Source: Metabacillus sp. FJAT-52054 (GTDB lineage Bacteria > Bacillota > Bacilli > Bacillales > Bacillaceae). From it: 64,000 bases of DNA. The position numbers and the translations under genes are program-made. The stretch covers positions 682,001 to 746,000 of the forward strand of contig NZ_CP147407.1 of assembly GCF_037201815.1 (NCBI RefSeq), read 5' to 3'. The notes under the pieces were generated by a model. The model worked only from the letters and a program-made list of their open reading frames with translations, did not search any database and had not been told where the DNA came from. Below are positions 35,868 through 44,806 of this stretch, piece after piece (within the stretch, counting starts at the first letter, position 1; each line of letters opens with the position of its first letter).

Positions 35868-36347
35868 ATGGAACACTTCCTATTTAACCAGCTGGCGTTT
35901 GTGAGAAACCAAACCCTGAAGCAGCTGGAAGGCGTGACAGAGGATATGGCCGATCGTATTCCGGATGGGTTCAGGAACTCAATCCGCTGGAATGCGGGAC
36001 ATGTGTATGTTGTATTAGAGCGGTTTGCTTTTTCATCCACAGGTATTCCGCAAGTATTGCCGGATGGGTTTAAAGAGCAGTTTGAGTACGGATCCACCCC
36101 GTTAAACGGGCATTCTTTTCCGGTCCCGACGCTTGATGAGCTGAAGGATCTCATGGAAGTGCAGCAATCCAGGATTCGGGAAGCGCTGGCTGGCCGCCTG
36201 GAGGAAAAGGTTCCTGCTCCGTATACGACTTCTGCCGGAATGACGCTTGAGACGGTCGAACAATTCCTCACCTTCAGCTTGTATCATGAGGGAATGCACT
36301 TTAATACGATTAAACTTTATAAGATGCTGCTCTTCCGTCAGCAGTGA
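35868..36347 (+). CDS. DinB family protein
   Basis: A four-helix-bundle DinB/DUF664-type protein of 159 residues. The His residues (NAGHVYVV and YHEGMHFNTI) match the metal-binding triad of the family. DinB-like proteins include thiol-dependent metalloenzymes of bacillithiol/mycothiol metabolism and stress-induced proteins; which applies is not clear. GGCAGGAGC precedes ATG 35868. Monocistronic, with a terminator after the stop. Confidence 0.87.
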   Translation: MEHFLFNQLAFVRNQTLKQLEGVTEDMADRIPDGFRNSIRWNAGHVYVVLERFAFSSTGIPQVLPDGFKEQFEYGSTPLNGHSFPVPTLDELKDLMEVQQSRIREALAGRLEEKVPAPYTTSAGMTLETVEQFLTFSLYHEGMHFNTIKLYKMLLFRQQ

Positions 36348-36376
36348 AAAGCCACTTTTTAATAAGTGGTTTTTTT
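36348..36376 (+). terminator. Terminator of the dinB-like gene
   Basis: Stem AAAGCCACTTTTT / AATAAGTGGTTTTTTTT with a short loop and eight T. Confidence 0.8.
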
Positions 36377-36516
36377 TATCGTTTTGAAAGATATGATTTT
36401 GCATTTGAATAAATGTTTTACAAAAATATCCTTAGAGAGATTCTTAGATGGTATATTTATCTTTATGAGTCTATGGGGGTGTTTTTTTTATCAGGAATAA
36501 AGTCACGTTAGTTGGG

Positions 36517-37224
36517 ATGGTTGCCATTATTGTGATAGTAAGTTATCCAATATTGAGTCAATTTTTCGTAGGGGCGATATTTAGCCATACCTATTCAGAA
36601 AAGGAGTCTAATATTGAGAAGGTGTCTCAGAATATAAAAAAAGATCTTCTTCAGAAATACAACGAAGAGTTTGTAATTGAATCGGCAAGTTTTAATATAG
36701 CGGAGGATGCTTACACCTTTAGTATTTCTCCTAAGATGAATAAATCAGTCACATTTGATTTATTACAGAAGGATGGCGAAAACAGTTTTATTGAAAACTA
36801 TGATTTTAAAAAGCTTTTATATAATAAAGTGCAAGCTGTAATCTCTAAGTCCAAATTCATTTCCCAATTAAGGATAGCGGGTATTGATGAGGAGAAGTTT
36901 GAAGAATACGATCAAAATAAAGACTTCTCTAGTTGGCCGTTCACCATATATTTAGTAACCAGTTTGTATCATGATAATCCAAAAAATATACAAAATAATG
37001 TACAGAAACTAATAAGGGAATATGCCAACGAAAATTTAATGTCCTATGAAATCAACCTAATAATCTTAAATGAAGAATTTAATAAGACAGAAATTGAACG
37101 AATCTTAAGCAGCGATGGCAATTATAATGTTTTTGAAAAAGACTACAAAGATAGCGTGATTAGTGTTTGTAATTTTAACAAGCGGGATAACAAAATCGTT
37201 TCAGATTACAGTTGTAAGAAGTGA
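36517..37224 (+). CDS. Hypothetical membrane-anchored protein
   Basis: A protein of 235 residues with one N-terminal transmembrane segment (MVAIIVIVSYPILSQFFVGA) and a mostly polar domain outside, rich in D/N/K and ending in C-terminal KCs. No family is recognised. ATG 36517 lacks a strong ribosome site. A GGGGGTG at 36475-36481 with the open extension IRNKVTLVG could mean that translation starts near 36490 on a non-standard codon, which would give the usual basic N-terminus. Confidence 0.65.
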   Translation: MVAIIVIVSYPILSQFFVGAIFSHTYSEKESNIEKVSQNIKKDLLQKYNEEFVIESASFNIAEDAYTFSISPKMNKSVTFDLLQKDGENSFIENYDFKKLLYNKVQAVISKSKFISQLRIAGIDEEKFEEYDQNKDFSSWPFTIYLVTSLYHDNPKNIQNNVQKLIREYANENLMSYEINLIILNEEFNKTEIERILSSDGNYNVFEKDYKDSVISVCNFNKRDNKIVSDYSCKK

Positions 37225-37371
37225 AGAATGAATAGGCAGTAAGTTAGTTTGGTGAGGTCAAAACTTCCGCCAATCCCCCCGACAACAAGCCCTGTCCCTT
37301 CCACCATCCATTCATAAGCTAACCATAGCAAAAGAATGATATGGCCGGTTCGGTCACATGGGAAAGGGAGA

Positions 37372-38820
37372 ATGCATTTGTTTACAGGCGGGTTTCGGAA
37401 GATTACTCCAATCAATGGGTTTTCACCGGAGGTTTCGGATGCGAGGCAGAATGATTATGCCTGGGCGGTGGATGAGCTGGGGGAGTATTTGTATGTAGGG
37501 ACGGGGCGGAATATCCCAAATTTGGCGTTTGAGGGTCTGGGGCTGCCGATTCCGAAGGCGTTTTTGCCGAATGATGATTACCGGGCGAAGATCTGGCGGA
37601 TTCGGAAGGATGGGACGTCGGATTGGGAGTTTGATTTTAAGACGGCTGAGACGTCGTTTGGGTTCCGGTTCATGATTCAGTATCCGAGGGGAGCGGCGGA
37701 TGCGAAGCTTTATACGGCGGCGACTTCGCCTGACGGAAGTCTGGCTGTCATTTATAAAAGGACGGAAGAGACGTCGTGGGTGGCGTTTGCGGGTCTGGAA
37801 GGCGGGACGTCCCGGTCGATGGAGGAGCATTTGGGCCGTCTTTATGTGGCGACGGTTCCGCTTACGTCTACTGATGAGATTCCGAGATTGTTTCTTTTGA
37901 ATGAGAGTGAATCGGGGTTTGAGCGGATTTCCCTGCCGCCAGAAATTACCGGTGAAATCACGAGTATGATCAGCTTCAATGGCCGTCTTTATCTCGGATT
38001 GTCCAAGCAGGGCGGGTTTGATGTGTGGAGGACGGTTGGTTCCAATCCGTCTTCCGGCTGGCAGCTTGTCGTCGATCAGGGAGCCGGTGATGCGATTAAC
38101 GTCGTTGCTTTTGATATGACGCTTTACGATGGAGCCATCTATCTTGGCACAGGCATGATTCCGTTCCTCCCGCTTCTCAATGGTTCAACGGTCATCACGA
38201 AGGGCTTTGACATCATCCGGATTGAAGCAGATGACAGCTGGAGAGTAATTGTCGGAGGGATTGCGAAGGAACCGACCGATCCTGTCACGGGCAACCGGAA
38301 CCTCGCTCTTTATCCGTCCGGATTCGGCAACCCGTTCAACGCATACTGCTGGCAAATCCAGAGCTATGAAGGGATGATTTACGCGGGCTCCTTCGACTGG
38401 ACAGTGGTTATTCCTCCTGCGATTCAGTCTTTGCTGGAAGCGCTATTCGGCGGACAGGAAACCCCGCTGCTTCTCGAGCCTGGAATGATGGAAGACATGG
38501 TACTTTCCTTCCTCAAGGCGAAGGAATTGATTCCAAATCCGTTCTTCGGATTTGACCTTTGGAAATCGAACAACGCCAAGGTCTGGACACCGATTACATT
38601 CAACGGCCTCGGCAATCCGAAGAACTATGGAGTGCGCAATCTTTTCCCTTCCGTGGATGGAAGCCTGTATCTCGGAACGGCTAATCCGTTTCAGGGCTGT
38701 GAGGTTTGGGTGAAGGAGGGGGAGGCCGAAACCGAACCGGGCCTTCGGGATGTTATGAGCGGTTTTGCTGAAAGCTTAAGCAATCTGGAAAACTATTTCA
38801 AGGGGAAAACGAAAAGGTAA
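37372..38820 (+). CDS. Hypothetical protein, probable beta-propeller-like repeats
   Basis: A protein of 482 residues without signal peptide. It repeats the pattern GxLYxGxxxxxxxxxxWRI/V (YLYVGTGRNIP, RLYVATVPL, RLYLGLSKQGGFDVWR, AIYLGTGMIPF, MIYAGSFDW, SLYLGTANPFQGCEVW) about 55-60 residues apart, as expected of a six- or seven-bladed propeller. The function is unknown. ATG 37372 with GGGAAAGGGAG upstream is preferred over ATG 37336. The first 530 bases are strikingly G-rich and C-poor, while the rest is of normal composition. Confidence 0.72.
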   Translation: MHLFTGGFRKITPINGFSPEVSDARQNDYAWAVDELGEYLYVGTGRNIPNLAFEGLGLPIPKAFLPNDDYRAKIWRIRKDGTSDWEFDFKTAETSFGFRFMIQYPRGAADAKLYTAATSPDGSLAVIYKRTEETSWVAFAGLEGGTSRSMEEHLGRLYVATVPLTSTDEIPRLFLLNESESGFERISLPPEITGEITSMISFNGRLYLGLSKQGGFDVWRTVGSNPSSGWQLVVDQGAGDAINVVAFDMTLYDGAIYLGTGMIPFLPLLNGSTVITKGFDIIRIEADDSWRVIVGGIAKEPTDPVTGNRNLALYPSGFGNPFNAYCWQIQSYEGMIYAGSFDWTVVIPPAIQSLLEALFGGQETPLLLEPGMMEDMVLSFLKAKELIPNPFFGFDLWKSNNAKVWTPITFNGLGNPKNYGVRNLFPSVDGSLYLGTANPFQGCEVWVKEGEAETEPGLRDVMSGFAESLSNLENYFKGKTKR

Positions 38821-38835
38821 CCAATAGAAGTAGAG

Positions 38836-38864
38836 GAAGGGGTGAAATCATCCCTTCTTTTTTA
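38836..38864 (+). terminator. Rho-independent terminator after the propeller-like gene
   Basis: Stem GAAGGGGTGA / TCATCCCTTC with a 2-nt loop and seven T. Confidence 0.85.
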
Positions 38865-38951
38865 CAGAATTGGTCTTTTCAAGAATGTAAATTAAAGGTA
38901 ATATTATCCTGAGTCTATCGAACTATTATTAGGATAGAAGGGGTAACCATT

Positions 38952-39977
38952 ATGAATCAGTGGGTACAAGATCAAGCTCAATCCAGACAGCATCGTTTAG
39001 CCTTAACATTCTTTCCGATCGTCACTTTTCTCGGGTACATACATCCTTGGCTATTTGGAATCGGCCTCATCGTTTTTTTCCTTGTCACTTCTTTTAAGAT
39101 GCTGAAGACGATGCTCTTTTACATGCTGATTTTAGGGGTGATATCCGCCATTTTTCCGCCGCTTGCTCCCATTATTCTCATTGTTATGATTGTCCTCTTT
39201 TTTATGAGGATTGGTTATGTGATTAAGAATTGGAGACCGTTCACTGCGGGGCTTATCCTCTATGGGTCTGCAGCCTTTGTGCTGGTTAGAACGGCGTCGA
39301 ATCCAGACGTTCTGCTGAGCCAGTATTTCAGTTTTGGCGGATTATGGGAAGCGGGAATCGTGTCGGTTATCAGTTATTTTTTGATTCGCACACTATTAAA
39401 CTGGCTCTATCAATATGGCTACAGCAGTTATGCGGCATTGGGAATCATGGGCAGTGTGCCGCTAATTGTTATCTCGTTCATCCTGCCTTTCCTGAAAATG
39501 CATGTAGGCGGAGATGTTTATATGCCGGAAGCAAGCTTCACCGATGGGCATAAAACCCCAAGCGGCGAACCTTATATGGCGGAGGGAAAACTGGTAGCAG
39601 CCACTGAACCAGCCGTCTATAATGGGACAAAGCTTCAGCATGTTGAAGCGCATGTTCGAACCGCACCTGATGGCAATCCGTATAACAATCTTTCCTATGA
39701 AGGTCCGGGTAAACAGGCACCGAATGCAAGTAACCTCGTTCAAGTAGAGGGATCTATCAGATCCGCACCGGATGGGAACCCTAACAATAATCTATCGGCG
39801 AACGGTGTGGCCAGCGACGCTTCCGACAGGACTCATGATTTAGATGAGCTGGCGGATCTTTCAATTGAAAAAGATAACCGCTGGAAGAGCACCAGCTACC
39901 ATGCTGTTTCTCCTGTTCTTGGGGCGGCAGGGGCTGAGAGGCTTTCGAAGAGGCTTATAAAAGAACCGATGGAATGA
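38952..39977 (+). CDS. Hypothetical multi-pass membrane protein with NP-rich C-terminal repeats
   Basis: A protein of 341 residues. Six to seven hydrophobic segments (about 16-195) are followed by a soluble tail that carries two imperfect copies of HVRTAPDGNPYNNLS / SIRSAPDGNPNNNLS and a related TFxGHKTPSGEPY segment. The tail repeats recall DGNPxNN-type surface motifs that may bind ligands. No family with known function was recognised. AGGGGTAAC precedes ATG 38952. A promoter was not located. Confidence 0.7.
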   Translation: MNQWVQDQAQSRQHRLALTFFPIVTFLGYIHPWLFGIGLIVFFLVTSFKMLKTMLFYMLILGVISAIFPPLAPIILIVMIVLFFMRIGYVIKNWRPFTAGLILYGSAAFVLVRTASNPDVLLSQYFSFGGLWEAGIVSVISYFLIRTLLNWLYQYGYSSYAALGIMGSVPLIVISFILPFLKMHVGGDVYMPEASFTDGHKTPSGEPYMAEGKLVAATEPAVYNGTKLQHVEAHVRTAPDGNPYNNLSYEGPGKQAPNASNLVQVEGSIRSAPDGNPNNNLSANGVASDASDRTHDLDELADLSIEKDNRWKSTSYHAVSPVLGAAGAERLSKRLIKEPME

Positions 39978-40238
39978 GAGACTGCGAGTGCCTGAGCCGG
40001 AGAAGAAGGTACCGAAAGAACAATATGCTCAGATATATATTCTTAATTTCATGAATGACTCATTACTGGCGACGTGAATGGGAAGAAAAATCTCGCTGTT
40101 TTTCGATATGAAAAGGTTCAATTTACTTTATATGGTATGATATGTAAAGATGTTTTGGCGGAGTACTTGATTAACAGAAATAGCCAAGAGATGCAGAAGT
40201 AACATACCTGTTGAAATCGAAGTCTTGGGGGATACATT

Positions 40239-40658
40239 GTGAAGAATTACGAGTTTAAAAATAACATTCCAACATTGGAAGAATACAAATATCTGTGCGA
40301 GTCTGTGGGATGGACTCATTATATGAATTTTGAAGTGGCAGAAACATCACTAAAAAATTCTATTTACTGCATCACTGTCACTGATCATAACCAAATTGTA
40401 GGTATGGGAAGAATTGTTGGCGATGGGTCTATTTATTTTTATATTCAAGATATTGTGGTTCATCCAGATTATCAGAATAATGGTATTGGCAACGAAATAA
40501 TGAATAGTCTGATTAATTTCCTAAATCGGAATGCCCCCAATAAGGCGTTTGTCGGTTTGTTTGCATCACAAGGTAATGAGTCGTTCTATGAAAAATATAA
40601 ATTTAAGGATTACTCACCAAATATGACAGGGATGTTTACTGTTATTTCAAAAGAATAA
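40239..40658 (+). CDS. GNAT family N-acetyltransferase
   Basis: A protein of 139 residues. The GNAT core has the acetyl-CoA motif DIVVHPDYQNNGIGNEIM (Q/RxxGxG/A) and a C-terminal NESFYEKYKFKDY. Start GTG 40239 follows TGGGGGA. It transfers an acetyl group from acetyl-CoA to an unknown amine. The 261 bases upstream have no gene but contain a TATGAT-like -10 near 40135. Confidence 0.9.
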   Translation: MKNYEFKNNIPTLEEYKYLCESVGWTHYMNFEVAETSLKNSIYCITVTDHNQIVGMGRIVGDGSIYFYIQDIVVHPDYQNNGIGNEIMNSLINFLNRNAPNKAFVGLFASQGNESFYEKYKFKDYSPNMTGMFTVISKE

Positions 40659-40746
40659 ACTAAAATTGCAGAAGAACGCATAGAATATTTGCTCTCAGTA
40701 ATAAGTGGATAAGTACTGTAATAACAGTGTAACGAACATACAGTGG

Positions 40747-40777
40747 AAAAGGACAGGCCAGAGGGTCTGTCCTTTTT
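40747..40777 (+). terminator. Rho-independent terminator between the two GNAT genes
   Basis: AAAAGGACAG pairs with CTGTCCTTTTT across a 10-nt loop. Confidence 0.85.
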
Positions 40778-40807
40778 GTATAATAAGGTAAAAAGGGGGA
40801 AATACAT

Positions 40808-41290
40808 ATGCATCTCATCATTCGGCCTTCACAAAAGAAAGACATGCAGCAGCTGATGGAGCTGGATCGGCTGATCTGGAACAGCACGAATACGCCCGCT
40901 CTGCTCCATTGGGACTCTGTAGAGGATTATGAAAAATCGTATCCGGAGGGAAATCAGATGGTAGCGGCAGAGGGCGACCGGATTGCAGGATACATAAGCT
41001 TCAAGCATCCTTTTGATGTGCCGTCAAATCGGCACGTATTCGACGTGGCGATCGGGATTCATCCGGATTTCCAAGGCAAGAAAGTGGGCAGCCAGCTTAT
41101 GGAGCACTTGAGGCAGACCGCCCGCGAACAGGGCGTCCGGAAAATTTCGCTAAGAGTCCTTTCTACAAATGAAAAGGCCATCGCTTTTTATAAAGCAATC
41201 GGGTTCAAAGAGGAAGGGCGGCTCCACGAGGAATTCTTTCTGGATGGGAAGTATGTGGATGATTTGCTTTTGTATAAGATGGTGGATTGA
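40808..41290 (+). CDS. GNAT family N-acetyltransferase
   Basis: A protein of 160 residues. The acetyl-CoA binding motif is IGIHPDFQGKKVGSQLM, followed by RVLSTNEKAIAFYKAIGFKEEGRLHEEFFLDGKYVDDLLLY, typical of the RimI/YhhY-like group. AAAAGGGGG stands before ATG 40808. Its sequence is not similar to the preceding GNAT beyond the fold. The acceptor substrate is unknown. Confidence 0.92.
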   Translation: MHLIIRPSQKKDMQQLMELDRLIWNSTNTPALLHWDSVEDYEKSYPEGNQMVAAEGDRIAGYISFKHPFDVPSNRHVFDVAIGIHPDFQGKKVGSQLMEHLRQTAREQGVRKISLRVLSTNEKAIAFYKAIGFKEEGRLHEEFFLDGKYVDDLLLYKMVD

Positions 41291-41334
41291 TTTGGTAGGG
41301 AGAACAGGGAGTTTATAAGTTTAACCGGACGAAA

Positions 41335-41358
41335 TAGAGCAGCCAAGCGGCTGCTCTA
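41335..41358. terminator. Hairpin between convergent genes
   Basis: A perfect 10-bp stem TAGAGCAGCC / GGCTGCTCTA with a 4-nt loop lies between the GNAT gene and the ECF41 sigma gene. T tails are weak on both strands. Confidence 0.55.
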
Positions 41359-41361
41359 TGA

Positions 41362-42234
41362 TTAAGTAATATGAGTGAGCTTCTCCGGGTTCAAGACGGA
41401 GTAAATCGTTTTGATTTTGTTGTCCTCGATGTGAAGAGAGAGGACCGCGTACGCGTGCTTCCCGGCGTATAGAATGAGTCCTGGATCTCCGTTTACGTAA
41501 GTGATGGAATAGGTCATGTCCTGTGGGAACTTTGACAGAATCCCCATGTAAAAGCGGACGATGCGTTCCGCTCCAAGGATTGGGAAGATGGCTGCTTTCA
41601 CTTTTCCTCCGCCGTCCGTTAAGAGGGAAGCGTCTGCAGACAGGAGGCTGAGCATTTTGCTTGTATCTCCTGAAGCGAGGGCTCCAAAAAACTGTTCGGC
41701 GAGCCATTTTCCCTTTTCGGTCATTTGTGGTTCTTCCTTAGGAGGGACGATGCTCCTTTTTGCCCGCGAGAATATTTGACGGCAGTTGGTGCTGCTCTTG
41801 CCGACGATTTCCGCGATTTCCTCATAGCTGTATTGCAGCACTTCTTTTAGGATGAAGACCGCACGCTCTGTTTCGGATAATTGCTGAAGCAGCAGCAGGT
41901 AGGCCATGGATACCGATTCTTTTAGAAAGATGTGGCCGGCCGGGTCGCCGTTCGGACGGTTTTCGGTAATCAGCGGTTCAGGCAGCCACGTTCCTGTATA
42001 TTGTTCCCGTTTCTTAGAAGCAGATTTTAGACGGTCGATACACCGGTTTGTCACCATTTTGCATAGATAGGCTTTCTTATTTTGAATATCCCCTGTCTCT
42101 GTTTCACTGAATGTGATATACACATTCTGAAGCAGATCCTCTGTATCCTGTACACTGCCAAGCATTCGGTATGCCAAAGAGAAAAGCAGGGGGTGGTGAG
42201 AGGTGAAAAGCAGTTCGGATTCAGTCGGACTCAC
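41362..42234 (-). CDS. ECF41-type RNA polymerase sigma factor (SigJ-like) with SnoaL C-terminal domain
   Basis: A protein of 290 residues. Sigma2 (about 10-75) and sigma4 (about 115-165) regions are followed by a fused NTF2/SnoaL-like domain. The ECF41 hallmark motifs DGGGK (about 204-208) and NPEKL (about 283-287) are present; in this group the C-terminal domain controls sigma activity in place of an anti-sigma factor. GTG 42234 begins just after the TAA of the FAD-oxidoreductase gene, so translation is coupled. The shared upstream promoter matches the ECF41 consensus, predicting autoregulation. Confidence 0.92.
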   Translation of the reverse strand: MSPTESELLFTSHHPLLFSLAYRMLGSVQDTEDLLQNVYITFSETETGDIQNKKAYLCKMVTNRCIDRLKSASKKREQYTGTWLPEPLITENRPNGDPAGHIFLKESVSMAYLLLLQQLSETERAVFILKEVLQYSYEEIAEIVGKSSTNCRQIFSRAKRSIVPPKEEPQMTEKGKWLAEQFFGALASGDTSKMLSLLSADASLLTDGGGKVKAAIFPILGAERIVRFYMGILSKFPQDMTYSITYVNGDPGLILYAGKHAYAVLSLHIEDNKIKTIYSVLNPEKLTHIT

Positions 42235-42235
42235 A

Positions 42236-43522
42236 TTATGCCTCCTTTAACATTCCAGGGTTTGCACACTTTTGAATCATCAAGGCTGACGCTCTTTTCG
42301 CGCTTGCGAATGCAGCATCTGCAAGTAATTCGCTGCGGCCGGCTCCATCTCCTGCAATGTAAAGGCCTGGGATATCCGGAACCGCTGGACCGATGGGAAG
42401 ATAGCCGTTCAGTGCACAGGAACCGTTCGAGACCGTCATGTGAGGCAGGTACTGATAGCATTCCAATTCCTTTCTCCAGCCTGGCTGCATCAATTCCAAG
42501 AAGTTCTCAAGCTCTCTTTGATCAGCCTGGGCGTTTGAGGCTGAGTCCGTCCCCAAGTACTTGATGAGGCTGATCACGGAGGAACCATTATCGCTTAATT
42601 TTGAGGCCCTTGATTGATTGGTGAAAAGGATCGGCTGGTCGATGCCGATGGCAAATTGCTCGTTCGGTTTTGGGAGCTGGCGGAGTGAAACGTCGAGACA
42701 GGCGGCATAAATCGGTTTGACGCGCTGCCTCCATGTATCTAATGAGGTTCCAGCCGCTCCTTCTACCAGAGAGAAGGTTTGTTCAGGGCTTGCTGTTGAA
42801 AGAACCATTGGCACTTGGATTATGTCCCCGTTTTTTAAACTAATCACAAACCCTGATTCTTTCTTAATCGAAACAGCAGATTGATGAACGATGTCTGCGC
42901 CGAAATCTTTGGCTCTTTGTTTTAACGGATCGATCATGGATTGCCAGCCGCCGTCGATATAGAATACCCCATTCATCCCCCTCTGCACTTGATCGAGCAC
43001 AATCGCCGCCTGCTGATTTTCGGGTCCGATGCAATACGTTGAAGTTCTGCATAGTGCGTAAAAAGCATGCCGGACCATTGGATCGGTCATCTCTGACTCA
43101 GCCCAATCCCGTAAGCTCCTCTCTCCAATTGATGCAGGCTGTAGATTCTTCAGCTTTCTCATCACCTTTCCGAGCTCGATCTTCCCTGATAGCGATAAAA
43201 GTTTTGTGGATAGGAGGGAGGGAAGGCTTGCTGGAAGCGAGAAGAGCGACCCGTTCCAAATAGCTCTCCCCTTCGTATCAGGTACACCGCCCGACAGTTC
43301 AATCCCCAGTTCATCTAATACCGCTTCCGCTGCTCCCCCTTTATAGAGAGCATGGGCTCCGATATTGAAATAGGCGCCATTCTTCTTGACGGTTTTTGCC
43401 CGGCCCCCAAGTGTTTTACCTTTTTCAATCACCACCGTTGATATACCGGCCTTTGTCAAATAAACCGCCGCCGTCAAACCGGAAATTCCTCCGCCAATGA
43501 TTGCTGCTTCATATTTTTTCAT
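42236..43522 (-). CDS. FAD-dependent oxidoreductase (phytoene desaturase-like)
   Basis: A protein of 428 residues. The N-terminal dinucleotide-binding motif AAIIGGGISGLTAAVYLTKAG is followed by GGRAKTVKKNGAYFNIGAHAL, and the C-terminal FAD motif GLYIAGDGAGRSELLADAA completes the amine-oxidase/phytoene-desaturase fold. ATG 43522 is chosen because GAAAGAGGG lies upstream; an open extension to 43642 has no ribosome site. First gene of the ECF41 operon. Oxidoreductases are the common partners of ECF41 sigma factors. The substrate is unknown. Confidence 0.9.
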   Translation of the reverse strand: MKKYEAAIIGGGISGLTAAVYLTKAGISTVVIEKGKTLGGRAKTVKKNGAYFNIGAHALYKGGAAEAVLDELGIELSGGVPDTKGRAIWNGSLFSLPASLPSLLSTKLLSLSGKIELGKVMRKLKNLQPASIGERSLRDWAESEMTDPMVRHAFYALCRTSTYCIGPENQQAAIVLDQVQRGMNGVFYIDGGWQSMIDPLKQRAKDFGADIVHQSAVSIKKESGFVISLKNGDIIQVPMVLSTASPEQTFSLVEGAAGTSLDTWRQRVKPIYAACLDVSLRQLPKPNEQFAIGIDQPILFTNQSRASKLSDNGSSVISLIKYLGTDSASNAQADQRELENFLELMQPGWRKELECYQYLPHMTVSNGSCALNGYLPIGPAVPDIPGLYIAGDGAGRSELLADAAFASAKRASALMIQKCANPGMLKEA

Positions 43523-43554
43523 CAGATATTCCCTCTTTCTGTTTTTACAAACAA

Positions 43555-43581
43555 GACGAAGAAGGATAATCATCTGTGACA
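43555..43581 (-). promoter_or_regulatory. ECF41-type promoter upstream of the FAD oxidoreductase/sigma operon
   Basis: On the minus strand the sequence reads TGTCACA (43581-43575), 16 bases, then CGTC (43558-43555). This is an exact match to the published ECF41 promoter TGTCACA-N16-CGTC. It lies 32 bases before the start codon at 43522. Confidence 0.85.
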
Positions 43582-43731
43582 AATTATGAAGAAAATGGTT
43601 CGGGGAAGGGTAAACTACCTCAAGTAATATGAGTTGGTTCATCCCAAAAATTATTACTAAATAAACCTATGAAGCAACCAAAACCGGTGGGAGAAAGAAC
43701 CGCTTGGTCAGCAGATGTGATATATAAAAAA

Positions 43732-43756
43732 CCCCGAACCAGTAATAGGATTCGGG
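43732..43756 (-). terminator. Terminator of the sigma/anti-sigma operon
   Basis: CCCGAA / TTCGGG with a 13-nt loop; on the minus strand a T run (TTTTTTAT) follows. Confidence 0.65.
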
Positions 43757-43768
43757 ATTTGTATGTGT

Positions 43769-44806
43769 TTACTTTTTTACCAGTTCGACTTCGCCAATTC
43801 CTTCAATAACCAGTGTTAGCTTGCTGGAATCGTTGTAAGAAGTGAATGGGAGGTTTGCATAAATAATGGTTTTGTTTTTCTTTCTATCCATACTAAAGCT
43901 TCCGTCCGAAGCAAATTCATCCCCATCTTCATCAATGACTTTAATATGATCTGCAATAACGTTCTCGTCTTCATAGACCTTGTTCAATGAAAATATAAGA
44001 TTTAAGGAGGTTGGGTTTGCTTCAGCTTTGGAAACGAGAATGTTTGACACAGCATCTTTCATAACATATTGAACCGTTTTACCTGATGTTTCCTTATTTT
44101 TTTCGGTTACTTGAAGGTCCCAGCTGCCATTAATCTTCTTGAGTTTTTCTTTATCGTAGAAAACATTGACGCTTTCCACCTCTACTACAGCCCCTTTTAA
44201 ATCAGGCAGCATTCCGTCATTAGAAGTAGCCAGTACCTCATACTGAATGTTCCCTGATTTTACATCTTGTAGTGAATTTTGATGCTCAGAGCTGGATAGA
44301 TATTGATTGTTCCCCTTTAATGGCTTTGTATCTGGAATATTTTCATCAATGTATTCGCCATCTCCGTTTTTCAATCGATAATCCATGCTTACTGCTTTTA
44401 CATTCTTTAGGATGGAAGCATCTTCAAAGGATAGCTTGAAATACAACCCTATTTTGTTGTGATCCGAAAAATGCCTGTCCAGTGTGATGGTAATATTCTG
44501 ATCGGCTGCCGTGCTATGATCTTCTTGTGTAAAACCGTTATTCACCGCTTGTTCAATCCCTTTATCTCCAAAGTGCAGGAATCCGTTTATCCCGGCCATC
44601 ACATGCTCATTCGACAGGACCACGCCTGTAGCGATCAGCGCACAAGCAGCTGCTGCGGCCCTTTTCCAGATGAACTGGACTTTTTTCTTTTTCGTTTTCG
44701 CCCGGATCGACTCATAGGATTGATCGAATGCCTGTCTTACAGTAACTGGAATTTCTTTTTCTTTATTCATGATTTGGCCAAGATCTTTTTCGAAATCATT
44801 TTTCAC
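43769..44806 (-). CDS. DUF4179 domain membrane-anchored anti-sigma-like protein
   Basis: A protein of 345 residues. A short cytosolic N-terminus (MKNDFEKDLGQIMNKEKEIP) and basic stretch precede one transmembrane helix (about 47-66, FIWKRAAAAACALIATGVVL). A large extracytoplasmic DUF4179-type domain follows. Such proteins bind and inhibit their cognate ECF sigma factor at the membrane. It overlaps the sigma gene by 11 bases (44796-44806), so the pair is translationally coupled. The signal sensed is unknown. Confidence 0.85.
   Translation of the reverse strand: MKNDFEKDLGQIMNKEKEIPVTVRQAFDQSYESIRAKTKKKKVQFIWKRAAAAACALIATGVVLSNEHVMAGINGFLHFGDKGIEQAVNNGFTQEDHSTAADQNITITLDRHFSDHNKIGLYFKLSFEDASILKNVKAVSMDYRLKNGDGEYIDENIPDTKPLKGNNQYLSSSEHQNSLQDVKSGNIQYEVLATSNDGMLPDLKGAVVEVESVNVFYDKEKLKKINGSWDLQVTEKNKETSGKTVQYVMKDAVSNILVSKAEANPTSLNLIFSLNKVYEDENVIADHIKVIDEDGDEFASDGSFSMDRKKNKTIIYANLPFTSYNDSSKLTLVIEGIGEVELVKK

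Noticed and set aside
37206..37415. Minus-strand frame with a membrane-like stretch HIILLLWLAYEWMVEG
   Set aside because: The stretch looks protein-like and could be a remnant of a small membrane-protein gene. However, it overlaps the start of the propeller-like gene and its ends are unrelated, so it was not called.
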